From Anomaloglossus baeobatrachus (lineage: Eukaryota; Chordata; Amphibia; Anura; Aromobatidae), in contig NC_134359.1 of the NCBI RefSeq assembly GCF_048569485.1, forward strand, positions 25,867,690 to 25,931,689: DNA of 64,000 nucleotides, in the 5' to 3' direction. A program made the translations under genes and the position numbers. Under the pieces are notes generated by a model. The model searched no databases. It was not told the DNA's origin and saw only the letters and a program-made list of their open reading frames with translations. The stretch's first letter is position 1, and each line of letters opens with the position of its first letter. Shown one piece after another: positions 53,335-64,000 of the stretch.

Positions 53335-54228
53335 ACCGTCACACTAAGCGACGCTCCAGCAATCCCACCAGCAACCTGACCTGGCAGGGATCGCTGGAGC
53401 GTCACTAAACTGGTTGCTGGTGAGCTGTCACACAGGCAGATCTCACCAGCAACCAGTGACCAGCCCCCAGCCAGCAGCGACGCGTGGAACCGATGCTGCG
53501 CTTGGTAACTAAGGTAAATATCGGGTAACCAACCCGATATTTACCTTGGTTACCAGCGCACACCGCTGAGCGCTGACTCCCTGCACACCTAGCCACAGTA
53601 CACTGGGTTAATTACCCGATGTGTACTCTGCTACGTGTGCAGGCAGCAGGGAGCCGGCTTCTGCGGATGCTATTAACCACGGTAAACATCGGGTAACCAA
53701 GAAGCCCTTACCTTGGTTACCCAATATTTACCTTCGTTACCAGCGTCCGCCGCTCTCACACTGCCAGTGCCGGCTCCCTGTTCTCTGCACTCCTAGCCAC
53801 AGTACACATCGGGTTAATTACCCGATGTGTACTCCGGCTACGTGAGCAGGGAGCCGGCACTGACAGCGTGAGAGCGGCGGACGCTGGTAACGAAGGTAAA
53901 TATCGGGTAACCAAGGTAAAGGCTTCTTGGTTACCCGATGTTTACCTTGGTTACCAGCGTCCGCAGAAGCCGGCTCCCTGCTCACTGCACATTCAGTTGT
54001 TGCTCTGTCGCTGTCACAGACAGCGATGTGTGCTTCACAGCGGGAGAGCAACAACTAAAAAATGGTCCAGGACATTCAGCAACAACCAGCGACCTCACAG
54101 CAGGAGCCAGGTTGTTGCTGGATGTCACACACAGCAACATCGCTAGCAACATCGATGCTACGTCACAAAAGTCGTGCCTCAGCAGCGATGTTGCTAGCGA
54201 TGTTGCTTAGTGTGACGTGGCCTTTAGA
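53335..54228. mobile_element. palindrome-rich MITE, about 0.9 kb
   Basis: Ends taaaggtaccgtcacactaagcgac and (reverse) taaaggccacgtcacactaagcaac. Interior has nested inverted repeats: gtaaatatcgggtaaccaacccgatatttac, acacatcgggttaattacccgatgtgt, and gtaccagcgtccgccgctctcaca... pairing with tgagagcggcggacgctggtaac. Noncoding; open frames through it are by-products. Confidence 0.85.
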
Positions 54229-54876
54229 CCCATAGCAATAAAATAAGGAAAGTCCCTTATAACCTCTTCAACACACTGTTAATAAACACCTCCTGTGATA
54301 TGTGGTGTAAGCTGTCCATTGATTAAGATTTTAAAGGCAAACATTCCTGAGAATCATGCTGCCTGAACTACAGGAAGCATAAACCAGATACTAGCTGCAA
54401 TATTACAATTGATTTGCTTCAAGGAATACATACTTTGAACATCTAGCCATGGGCTATGCATTTTGGATGACTAGTATGAGCCTGGTCTCTGGTGGCTTTT
54501 TCCTAATGCCCCACGATGCTCTCAATGAATGACAGGTCTTTCCATATGTGTGTATATGAGAAGAGACTTGTGAGTCATAGGGAACATAACTATGTGTAGT
54601 CTCCAGTCGGCTTTTCAAAGTATTTTTTCATCAATGAGTTTCAGAGTAAAAAATGTATGGGTGCAATAACGCAACCCAACTCTGACTCCGGACGCTCATG
54701 GTTCCGGCAGTATGAATCTGATGACAGATTCCCTCTATCTCTGATGTGTCATCAAAAAAGATGATTTCTAGGAAATGTTTCAGCGAGTCTACTACTGTAT
54801 TGGTTAACTGAAATTCAGACAAGATATAGGAATGTTCATCACAATGTAAGACTTAATCAGTCAAGCAAAAAGTCAC
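54229..54876. other. lrp1b intron next to exon, unique part
   Basis: No mobile element recognised. Donor side of the 54877-55026 exon. Confidence 0.4.
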
Positions 54877-55026
54877 CTTACCTTGTCTAATTCGATGATG
54901 AAATTGGGGTCTAATAATGTCCCATCGTTGTGGTCATGGTCCACCTCATACATGTTATAAGATGGATTTCCAATTTCAACATTCATTCCTCCATTGATTA
55001 TTGGTTGTCTTCTGATAGTTTTTGCC
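54877..55026 (-). CDS. lrp1b: lrp1b exon (cytoplasmic tail with NPSY motif, 49 codons)
   Basis: Encodes [30 protein letters not shown] and IIELDKV. NPSYNMY is the membrane-proximal NPxY motif that recruits PTB-domain adaptors in this receptor family. Acceptor ctgtag at 55027; the first base completes R, the last two (AG) join G of the next exon to give Arg, so the junction protein reads DKVRFIAGG. The donor used is GTAAG|GTGACT (exon ends 54877); an upstream consensus donor AAG|GTAAGG is five bases earlier and would break the frame. The polypyrimidine tract is supplied by a 590-bp microsatellite. Confidence 0.95.
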
Positions 55027-55029
55027 CTA

Positions 55030-55625
55030 CAGTTAGAACAAGAAGAAGAAAAGAAGAGGAGGAATGAGGAGGAAGAAGAAGAATGAGGAGGAAGGAGAAG
55101 AGGAATGAGGAAGAAGAAGAAATAGAAGAGGAATGAGGAGGAGGAAGAAGAAAAAGAGGAACGAGGAGGAAGAAGAAGAGGAACGAGGAGGAAGAAGAAG
55201 AAATAGAGAAGAGGAACGAGGAGGAGAAAGAAGAAGAGGAATGAGGAGAAAGAAGAAGAGGAATGAGGAGGAAGAAGAAGAGGAATGAGGAGAAAGAAGA
55301 AGAGGAATAAGGAGGAAGAAGAAGAAACAGAAGAAGAGGAACGAGGAGGAGGAAAAAGAAGTGGAATGAGGAGGGAGAAGAAGAAAAACAGGAACGAGGA
55401 GGAAGAAGAAGAGGAAGAGGAAGAAGAGAAATGAGGAGGAAGAAGAAGAAAAACAGGAACAAGGAGGAAGAAGAAGAAGAGGAACGAAGAAGAGGAACAA
55501 GGAGGAATAAGAAGAAGAGGAACGAGGAGGAAGAAGAAGAGGAACAAGGAGGAAGAAGAAGAGGAACAAAGAGGAAGAAGAAGAAGAAGAAGAAGAGGGA
55601 CAAGGAGGAAGAAGAGGAAAAAGAT
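55030..55625. repeat. homopurine (plus) / homopyrimidine (minus) microsatellite
   Basis: About 590 bp of gaggaagaagaagaggaacgaggagg-type units almost free of T on the plus strand. It begins within about 14 bases of the lrp1b 3' splice site (minus strand: ...cttcttgttctaactgtag|G). The Ser/Phe/Leu-rich open frames through it are by-products. Confidence 0.95.
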
Positions 55626-56486
<861 letters not shown>

Positions 56487-56885
56487 AAATGGAATTTGTC
56501 AGCAGGTTTTTCCTACCTCATTTGGGAGCAGGATGATGTAGACAAAGAGAATCTGAATCCAATCATGTATCACTTACTTTACCGGGTGCAGCCGTTCTAA
56601 CATAATCCGAGTTTTAAGATTTAGCAGTGCAGCAGAGTTTAGAAAGCTGTCCCTACCCACACCAGGCTCTCCATATACAATGTCTATAGAACGTGATCTG
56701 CTAATCAGAGAAGGAGGAGGACGTGCCGGATAAGTGCAGTCAGGGTCGCAGGAAATTAAACCTTCACTATAAGTGAACAACAGCACATGGTAATAAATGA
56801 CACATCAATGAAATCTGTGTGTCAGCCTCTCTATTTCTTGCTATCTTCAGATTACATAGCAAAAATCTGCTGACAGATTCCCTTT
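56487..56885. mobile_element. MITE with aggaatctgtcagcaga ends
   Basis: Left atggaatttgtcagcaggttttt and right (reverse) agggaatctgtcagcagattttt are inverted repeats. Noncoding. Confidence 0.8.
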
Positions 56886-57164
56886 AATAAACATAAAACA
56901 AACATGGCTGTAAAGAGAAGACACTAACTTCGTTGAGCAATATATTAAAGGAGTTCGTAAAGTAAGAGCAAACAATATCTTAGAATCCTCATTAAAAACT
57001 TCTATTTCTCTTTTCTTTTGTACCTCCAATTCTAAAAATAAGGGGTGAGGTAGAAAATTCAGTTTTTCTATGTATTTAAAGGGGTTGCTTTATGTTTCTA
57101 AATCGATAAAATTGAAAACAAACAAATCTGTTAAAGGGTTATCACCAACATGGCTGTTCAGGAC
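56886..57164. other. lrp1b intron, short repeat words
   Basis: Contains aaaggggttgctttatg (57076) and taaagggttatcacc-like phrases that resemble MITE ends, but no complete element. Confidence 0.3.
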
Positions 57165-57715
57165 TATGGTCCTCTTCACATGTTTGTGAAAAAAGTTTGT
57201 GTTTTACAAGGCTGTGTCGAAGGTGTGTATGGCCCATCCGTGTGCCGTGATTTTGGCACAATAGTGTTCACCATGTGCTATCCGTGATACCACACGGAGA
57301 GCATGAACTTTTTACTCACCTGTCCCTGGCGCTACTGTCCCCGGTGCTAATGTCTCCGGCGCTGCTGCTTCCGGGTCCATGTTGCAGTGAATATTCATAA
57401 GCATAATGAGCAGGCTTGGAAGCAAGTGACAGCAGTGGCGAAGACAGCAGTGCCGGAGACAGGTGAGTATACAGAAATCATTTTATTTCAAAGACACATG
57501 TTTTCTCCGGTACGTGTCACACTGATGTCACAAGAAGCACATCATTGTGTGGTCTGTGTGACATCAGTACTGACAGAGAAAAACGGACTTGTCTCCATGC
57601 GGAACACATGGTCTTTGTGAAAACACAGATGTGTGCACAGACCCATTAATTTTAATGGGTCTCTGCATGTCCGTGTCTCTGGTACGTATGAAAACGGACG
57701 TCATACATACCGGAA
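57165..57715. mobile_element. probable MITE (ccgtgtgccgt / acacatggtctttgtg family)
   Basis: Palindromic words such as ggcgctactgtccccgg / ccggagacaggtgag and tgacatcagtactgaca / gtgtcacactgatgtcac suggest a degenerate foldback. Ends are not well defined. Confidence 0.45.
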
Positions 57716-58975
<1,260 letters not shown>

Positions 58976-59465
58976 ATGCGGGCGTCACACGGTACGATAT
59001 ATCGGGCGATATGTCGTCGGGGTCACGTCGATAGTGACGCACATCCAGCATCGTCTGATATATCGTAGCATGTGACAGCTACGTGCGACGGTGAACGAGC
59101 AGAAATACTCACCTTCTCGTTCATCGTTGACACGTCGCTCAGTTTCAAAAACTCGTTCCTCCTTCTGCGCGCCGGTTGTTCATCGTTCCCGAGGCATCAC
59201 ACATCGCACCGTGTGACACCTCGGGAATGACGAACACAGCTTACCTGCGTCCTGCTGGCAATGCGGAAGGAAGAAGATGGGCGGGATGTTATGTCCCGCT
59301 CATCTCCACCTCTCCGCTTCTATTGGCCGGCTGCCATGTGACGTCACTGTGACGCCGAACGTCCCTCCCCCTTCAGGAAGAGAATGTTTGCCACCCACAG
59401 CGACGTCACCCGGGAGGTAAGTGCGTGTGACAGGGGGTTAACGACTTTGTGCGCCACGGGCATAG
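58976..59465. mobile_element. Harbinger-like MITE, copy 4, incomplete
   Basis: Starts gcgggcgtcacacggtacgatatatcgggcg and contains the family words gaggcatcacacatcgcaccgtgtgacacctcggga, cggaaggaagaagatgggcgggatgtt and ttattggccggctgcc. The right end stops in gtgcgccacgggca, where a different sequence begins, so the end is missing. Confidence 0.75.
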
Positions 59466-59995
59466 CGGCGTCAGTCTCAGTTCCCACTACAGAGTCTGAC
59501 AAGCAACCTGATGCTTCAGATTTGTTCAGCCAGAGCCGGGCGTTGGCTGATTCAGGTTCACTGGTCTTCAGCCCTGCAGGAGTTAATTCCTGCAAACTGG
59601 TGAGCTCAGGTTGCTAATTGCCTTGAGCAGCTGTCTGCCTCCTATTTAAGGTACTGGTTTCTTCCAGCTTCAGAGTAGTTCCAGCGATTCCGGTCTTAGT
59701 GGCAATCCTGTTTATGGTGATCTGTAGTTGTGATTTTGAGTGGTGTGTAAGTTCTCTGTTGTGTGTTTACTTCCTTCCCTTTCCTTTATTTCGCTGTACA
59801 CATATTTTCTCTTCTGTGTGTTTTGAGTGTTGTGTGTACAAGTTGTCGTTCTCCCTTTTCCATGTCATTTCTGTGGGATTTTGTTACTGTGTTTCCAGCC
59901 CGCTCCAAGGGTGGGGGAAAGGGGAAGTAAGATCAGGGCTGAGACAGTAGTCAGGATAATGCTAGGGGCTCAGACCTGGCTACCATCAAGCGTAC
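59466..59995 (+). mobile_element. possible LTR fragment
   Basis: Begins inside the preceding MITE and has a tatttaagg TATA-like word (59643) followed by T/G-rich sequence, the look of a promoter-bearing LTR. No terminal pair or target duplication found. Confidence 0.3.
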
Positions 59996-60714
59996 CTCTG
60001 AGATAAGGGACAATACAGGGTCTTGACCTAATTTTGATAATTAAGTAATCACATCGTGTAATTTGTGATGCGTTGTTGTTCATTTGAAGCTCTATTCATC
60101 TAATTTTAAGTCCAGATTTTTTTTTATCATGCAGTGTTTATGAAAAACCATAAAATATACTTAGTTTTTCTAATGGCTGTACATGACTATTCTTCAACTT
60201 AATATGCAAATTCCCTTTAAACCAATCTTTTACAAAACACTTTTGTAAACACTTGCGAGGAATATCTTCTCCAATGATTAACCCTGATATTTCCTTAGGA
60301 CTGTGTGGAAAAATGTGTTTCATGCAAACATAAGAAATAACAGTGAGCTATCGATGAGGGAGATGGAACTTCACAAAGCAGAGCTGTGTAAATCAGTAGA
60401 TTACATTTCCATGATGTAACTAGTCTGTAGGTTGCAAGATAAGGAATGCATTTTCTAGAGCAATGGTCTCCAACCTGTGTTTTTCCGGCTGTTACAAATC
60501 TACAAGCCCTACTAGTGTCACAGTCGCTTTCACAAGTATTCCCATCCTAGAATTTGATCGCATATTATTTGGGTATGCCATAAAATTCTAATCATTAAGG
60601 GTCCTGTGCAGCAGCAACCTATTATGCTCATCTGAAATCAGTTTTGCAAATAATCCTTAAGCCTGAACTATCAGCCTATTCTGAAATATTTTCAACCGCT
60701 ACAAGCAAACCACT
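59996..60714. other. lrp1b upstream intron, unclassified
   Basis: A phrase tggtctccaacctgtgtttttccggctgttacaaa near 60466 looks like a common short repeat; otherwise nothing. Confidence 0.3.
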
Positions 60715-60716
60715 TA

Positions 60717-61615
60717 TACAGTGTGTCCACCCATATCCTGTCCACCGCCATTAACTTGAGAACGGCGGCAGCTATAGGCATAGAAGTGGTGTCTAGGTAT
60801 AGTAAAGTATCCATGCGCCACGCAATGAAACCACCTATCGCGCCACCTGGTGGAAAACAATGGAGTTAGCATTTTTATCTCGAAAACGGAACGAGAAAGA
60901 GAAAAAAGTGAACTACAAAGTTGTAGGGCATCATCAATTCAATACGAATCGACACCTTGCATGCAGAAATGCTATGATTAGAACATGTAAAACTCACAAG
61001 GCTGCGGACGTGAAGCGATACCTCATGGAGACCTTCCTACAAGTCATTGGGTATGATGGCTGCATGGAGTGGCCTCCACGCTCACCTGACCTGACCCCAT
61101 TGGACTTCTTTCTGTGAGGTCACATCAAACAGCAGGTGTATGCGACCCCTCCACCAACATTGCAGGACCTACGACGACGTATCACAGATGCTTGTGCAAA
61201 CATGTCACCTACCATATTGCACAATGTGCAGCAAGATACAGTATGCTGTGCAGAGTCCAGATGTGCGTTGCAGCTGACGGGGGACACTTTGAGCATCAAA
61301 GTTAATTGAGCGCCATATGCGTGACCAGCATTCAATGTTTTGGGGGGTCATTGGTTTCATATTTCTGTATGCAAGGTGTCGATTCGTATTGAATTGATGA
61401 TGCCCCACAATTTTTTAATTCACTTTTTTTCTCTATCTCGTTCCGTTTTCGAGATAAAAATGCTAACTCCGTTGTTTTCCACCAGGTGGCGCTATAGGTG
61501 GTTTCATTGCATAGCGCATGGATACTTTACTATACCTAGACACCACTTCTATGCCTATAGCTGCCGCCATTCTCAAGTTAACGGCGGTGGACAGGATATG
61601 GGTGGACACACTGTA
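60717..61615. mobile_element. mariner-type element with roughly 250-bp terminal inverted repeats
   Basis: Left end tacagtgtgtccacccatat and right end atatgggtggacacactgta are inverted; the pairing runs on through ggcggcagctataggcatagaagtggtgtctagg, ccaccaggtggcgc, ctcgaaaacgga and ggggcatcatcaattcaatacgaatcgacaccttgc, about 250 bp per arm. TA dinucleotides flank both ends. The centre keeps a transposase remnant. Confidence 0.88.
60970..61308 (+). pseudogene. mariner-like transposase C-terminal remnant
   Basis: From about 61000 the frame reads DVKRYLMETFLQVIGYDG, WPPRSPDLTPLDFFL, then after one in-frame stop (TGA where Trp of FFLWGH is usual) GHIKQQVYATPPPTLQDLRR and so on to KVN and a stop. 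WPPRSPDLTPLDFFLWG is the C-terminal catalytic (third acidic residue) block of mariner-type DDE/D transposases. The N-terminal two thirds are deleted, so this is an internally deleted, nonautonomous copy. Confidence 0.85.
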
Positions 61616-61619
61616 TATA

Positions 61620-63053
61620 GTCATAGTTGAAAGTGTTGGCACCCTTGAAATTTTTCCAGATAAAGTATTTCTCCCAGAAAATTATTCAATTTACATATGC
61701 TTTGTTATTCACATGTTTATTTCCTTTACATGTATTGGAGAAACTCAAGAAAAAAAGAGGGAAAAAAGGCAAAATGGACATACTTTCACACAAATCTCCA
61801 AAAATGGTCCAGACAAAAATGTTGGCACCGTCAACTTAATATTTGGTTGCTCATCCTTTCGAACAAATAATTCCAATCAATCGCTTTCTATAGCCATCAA
61901 CAAGCTTATTACTTTTCTCTAATGGAATTTTGGACCACACTTCTTTCTAAACTGCTCCAGGTCTCTCATCTTTGAAGACGTCTTCTCCCAACAGCAATTT
62001 TAAGATCTCTCCACACAGGTTCAACATGATTTAGATCTAAACTCATTACCGCCACTTCAGAACTCTCCAGAACTTTGTTTTCATCCATCTCTGGGGGCTT
62101 CTTGAAGTATGTTTGATGTACTTGTCCTGCAAAAAGACCCATGACCTAGGACACAAACCCAGCTTTCTCACACTGGTTTTCACAGATTTCTTGATGCTTT
62201 ACACACAGTCAAGGCACATAGTCAAGGCACCCAGTACCAAAGCAACAAAAAAAACCCTAAAACATGTTTGAGCCTCCACTATAATTAACTGTATGTACTG
62301 TGCTCTTTTCTTTGTAGCTCTCATTCTGTTTTCGGTAAACAGTAGAATGATGTGCCTTCATGCCTTCCCAGAAGGATTTTGGCTTACACACATACATTTT
62401 GGCAATCTGCAGTATAGCTTTTTATGTCTCTGTTTCAGTAGTGGGGTTCTATTGGATCTCCCCCATAGCGTTTCATTTAATTCAAATATGGATGGATAAT
62501 TTGCTTTGACACTGATGCCCCCTGAGCCTGCAGGACAGGCTGAATTTGTTTGGAACTTGACTATCTTCGGTTGCAACTTTTCATGAATTTTCTTTCCCGT
62601 CCTCGTCCAGGGAGATTAGCTACAGTGCCATGGGTTGTAAAACTTCTTGATTATGTTGCGCACAGTAGACAAAGGAATACCAAGATCTCTAGAGATAGAT
62701 TTGTAATTTTGAGATTGTTGATATTTTTCAAAAATGTTAGTTCTCAAGTCCTCAGACAGTTCTCTTCTCCTCTTTCTGCTCTCCATACTTAGTGTGGTAC
62801 ACACAGAAACACAATGCAAAAATTCAACTTCTCCCTTTTATTGTCTGGTTTCAGGTGTGATTTTCATATTGCCCACACCTGTAACTTGTCACAGGTGAGT
62901 TTAAACGAGCATAATATGCTTGAAACAAAGTTTTTAACCCTCAATTTTTGAAAGGTGCCAATGATTTTGACCGGACCATTTTTCAATAATTTTCTGGGAG
63001 AAATACTTAATTTCTGGAACAATTTCAAAGGTGCCAACACTTCCAGCCATGAC
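61620..63053 (-). mobile_element. Tc1-like DNA transposon, decayed, TA-flanked
   Basis: Left end GTCATAGTTGAAAGTGTTGG and right end (reverse) GTCATGGCTGGAAGTGTTGG are inverted repeats carrying ggcacccttgaaa and tctcccagaaaattatt. TA at 61618-61619 and 63054-63055 is the target duplication. Length about 1434 bp, near the usual 1.4-1.6 kb. It lies immediately beside the mariner-type element. Confidence 0.93.
61935..62819 (-). pseudogene. Tc1-like transposase, interrupted
   Basis: The N-terminal helix-turn-helix is clear in 62616-62819 (RKRRRELSEDLRTNIFEKYQ, YKSISRDLGIPLSTVRNIIK). Downstream, HKKLYCRLPKCMCVSQNPSGKA corresponds to the HKKARLQFAKMH..W region, and the sequence near 61940-62060 to the C-terminal NPIENLWRDLK-like part, but the frame is broken by several stops and shifts and the middle is short. 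Not functional. Confidence 0.85.
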
Positions 63054-63055
63054 TA

Positions 63056-63071
63056 TTGGTGTGTTCACCAT
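63056..63071. other. short spacer
   Basis: Sequence between the Tc1 element and a partial MITE. Confidence 0.3.
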
Positions 63072-63260
63072 TAAAGATGTTATCTACTTCTTTAGTATTG
63101 ATAACTTATCCTTCAAATAAGTTATTAATATCAGATCAGTAGGAGTCTAACATTCGGCGCCCCCACCTATCAGCTCAAGAGCATCTCTGACTCTAAGGGA
63201 CCCAATAGCCTATTGATCTGAACAAGTAAAGTGTAATACTTTATGTCTCCTGTTGAGGCA
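63072..63260. mobile_element. partial MITE related to 32457-32811
   Basis: ttaaagatgttatctacttctttagtattgataacttatcctt..tatcagatcagtaggagtctaacattcggcgcccccacctatcag parallels the left half of the MITE at 32457 (taggtcatcaatgtctgatcggctggggtttgacaccttgcacccccgccgatcag). The right half is missing. Confidence 0.6.
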
Positions 63261-63971
63261 CTGTAGGAAAAGGGAACACTTGTTACCAGGTTCCTTCAAA
63301 AATTACAAATGATCACTGTTGCACTTTCAAACAAAAAAATGCTCTGAAAATTCATACAATCTTTCCAAACATGAGAATTAATTTGTCATATGAAACATTC
63401 ATAGTGGAATGTTCCATTTAATAATGGTGCGTACACATGTTCAGCGAACCAGAACCACGCGGTTAACTGTCCAATGTAATAGATTGCTTTATGGGAAAAC
63501 ACCATGATTCTTTAGACTTTCATTTTATTGCAGATTGCTAGCTGGATTTCTGATTGCTTTCCTTTCTTTATTTTTCTTAAAGGTCTTGACCCCGAATGCA
63601 AAGTCTGATTCATTATTTGAACAAATGATCAACAATCAGAGAACACATACAAAACTAATCACGAGAGGGAAGTTGTTGCTGGATATGCGAAGTAGAAATT
63701 TGATTGATAAAACTATTTTTTTTATAGTGGACATTAAATAATAAGATACAAAAATTGTAATAAACATTTGATTGTAACACTGTGGTCTATGACTTTTATA
63801 TTTTGATAATAGCATTTAATTTATAAAAATATATCCTCTTGACCCAAGATTGGTAAATAGCAGTAAGTCTGAAATGTAGGCATTGGGGTGGAATTGGCGG
63901 GCATGTGCCCTGAGGTTTATGATGGGTTGTTATTAACATTCCATCCTGAATCTCTTTAGATCCAAGACTAA
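63261..63971. other. noncoding AT-rich DNA
   Basis: Nothing recognised. Confidence 0.35.
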
Positions 63972-64000
63972 AGACTGCTTTACACGCACGCTCGTGAAAG
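63972..64000. mobile_element. start of another Harbinger-like MITE, cut by window end
   Basis: gctttacacgcacgctcgtgaaag resembles the ends of the copies at 39957 and 46251. Too short to be sure. Confidence 0.4.

Overview
The window is vertebrate nuclear DNA, most likely from an anuran amphibian with a large, transposon-rich genome. Evidence: the 3' end of an LRP1B-type gene split into short exons with standard splice sites; CR1 and L2-like LINE 3' ends; a Ngaro-type tyrosine-recombinase retrotransposon; Ty3/Gypsy elements and solo LTRs; and many palindromic MITEs with hAT-, Harbinger- and Tc1/mariner-like ends. No prokaryotic operons, rRNA or convincing tRNA genes are seen. The species call is inference.

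Layout. 1-4939: a hAT DNA transposon, cut by the window start, with a 118-bp tandem array and an uninterrupted 1125-codon transposase on the minus strand. 5095-13497: an old minisatellite (about 30-35 bp unit, roughly cagctgctgcagaacatcataatacac) split by two insertions, an LTR-like segment (5199-6818, TTAG repeats) and a whole-looking Ngaro element (about 7384-13084; gag, RT-RNase H, tyrosine recombinase, SGNH hydrolase). 13498-15775: unique sequence, then a second minisatellite interrupted by a LINE 3' end. 15780-24964: a solo LTR (GTGG target duplication) that received a very young Ty3/Gypsy element (16186-24203, CCAG target duplication, two 1066-bp LTRs almost identical by eye). 24969-44900: MITEs, a further solo LTR, a CR1 fragment, minisatellites, foldback repeats and AT-rich sequence with no host gene recognised.

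44954-58456, minus strand: the last five exons of lrp1b (end of an EGF-like repeat and stalk, transmembrane segment, cytoplasmic tail with NPSY and NPVY motifs, stop, candidate poly(A) signal). Reading phases agree at all four junctions. The introns carry hAT and Harbinger-like MITEs, a CR1 fragment and a homopurine tract of about 590 bp that lies directly against a 3' splice site. 58457-64000 is presumed upstream intron holding MITEs, an LTR-like segment, a mariner-type element with roughly 250-bp terminal repeats and a decayed Tc1 element beside it.

How parts relate: the hAT transposase element and at least six MITEs share the end TAGnGATGAGCGA-like and 8-bp target duplications, so the large element (or a relative) is a plausible mobiliser. 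Several LTRs share a GGTGGCGTCACGAAC-like motif which also occurs at the Gypsy primer-binding site. Three unrelated-looking repeats share a TGAAGAA-hairpin-GAAAC core resembling a hammerhead ribozyme.
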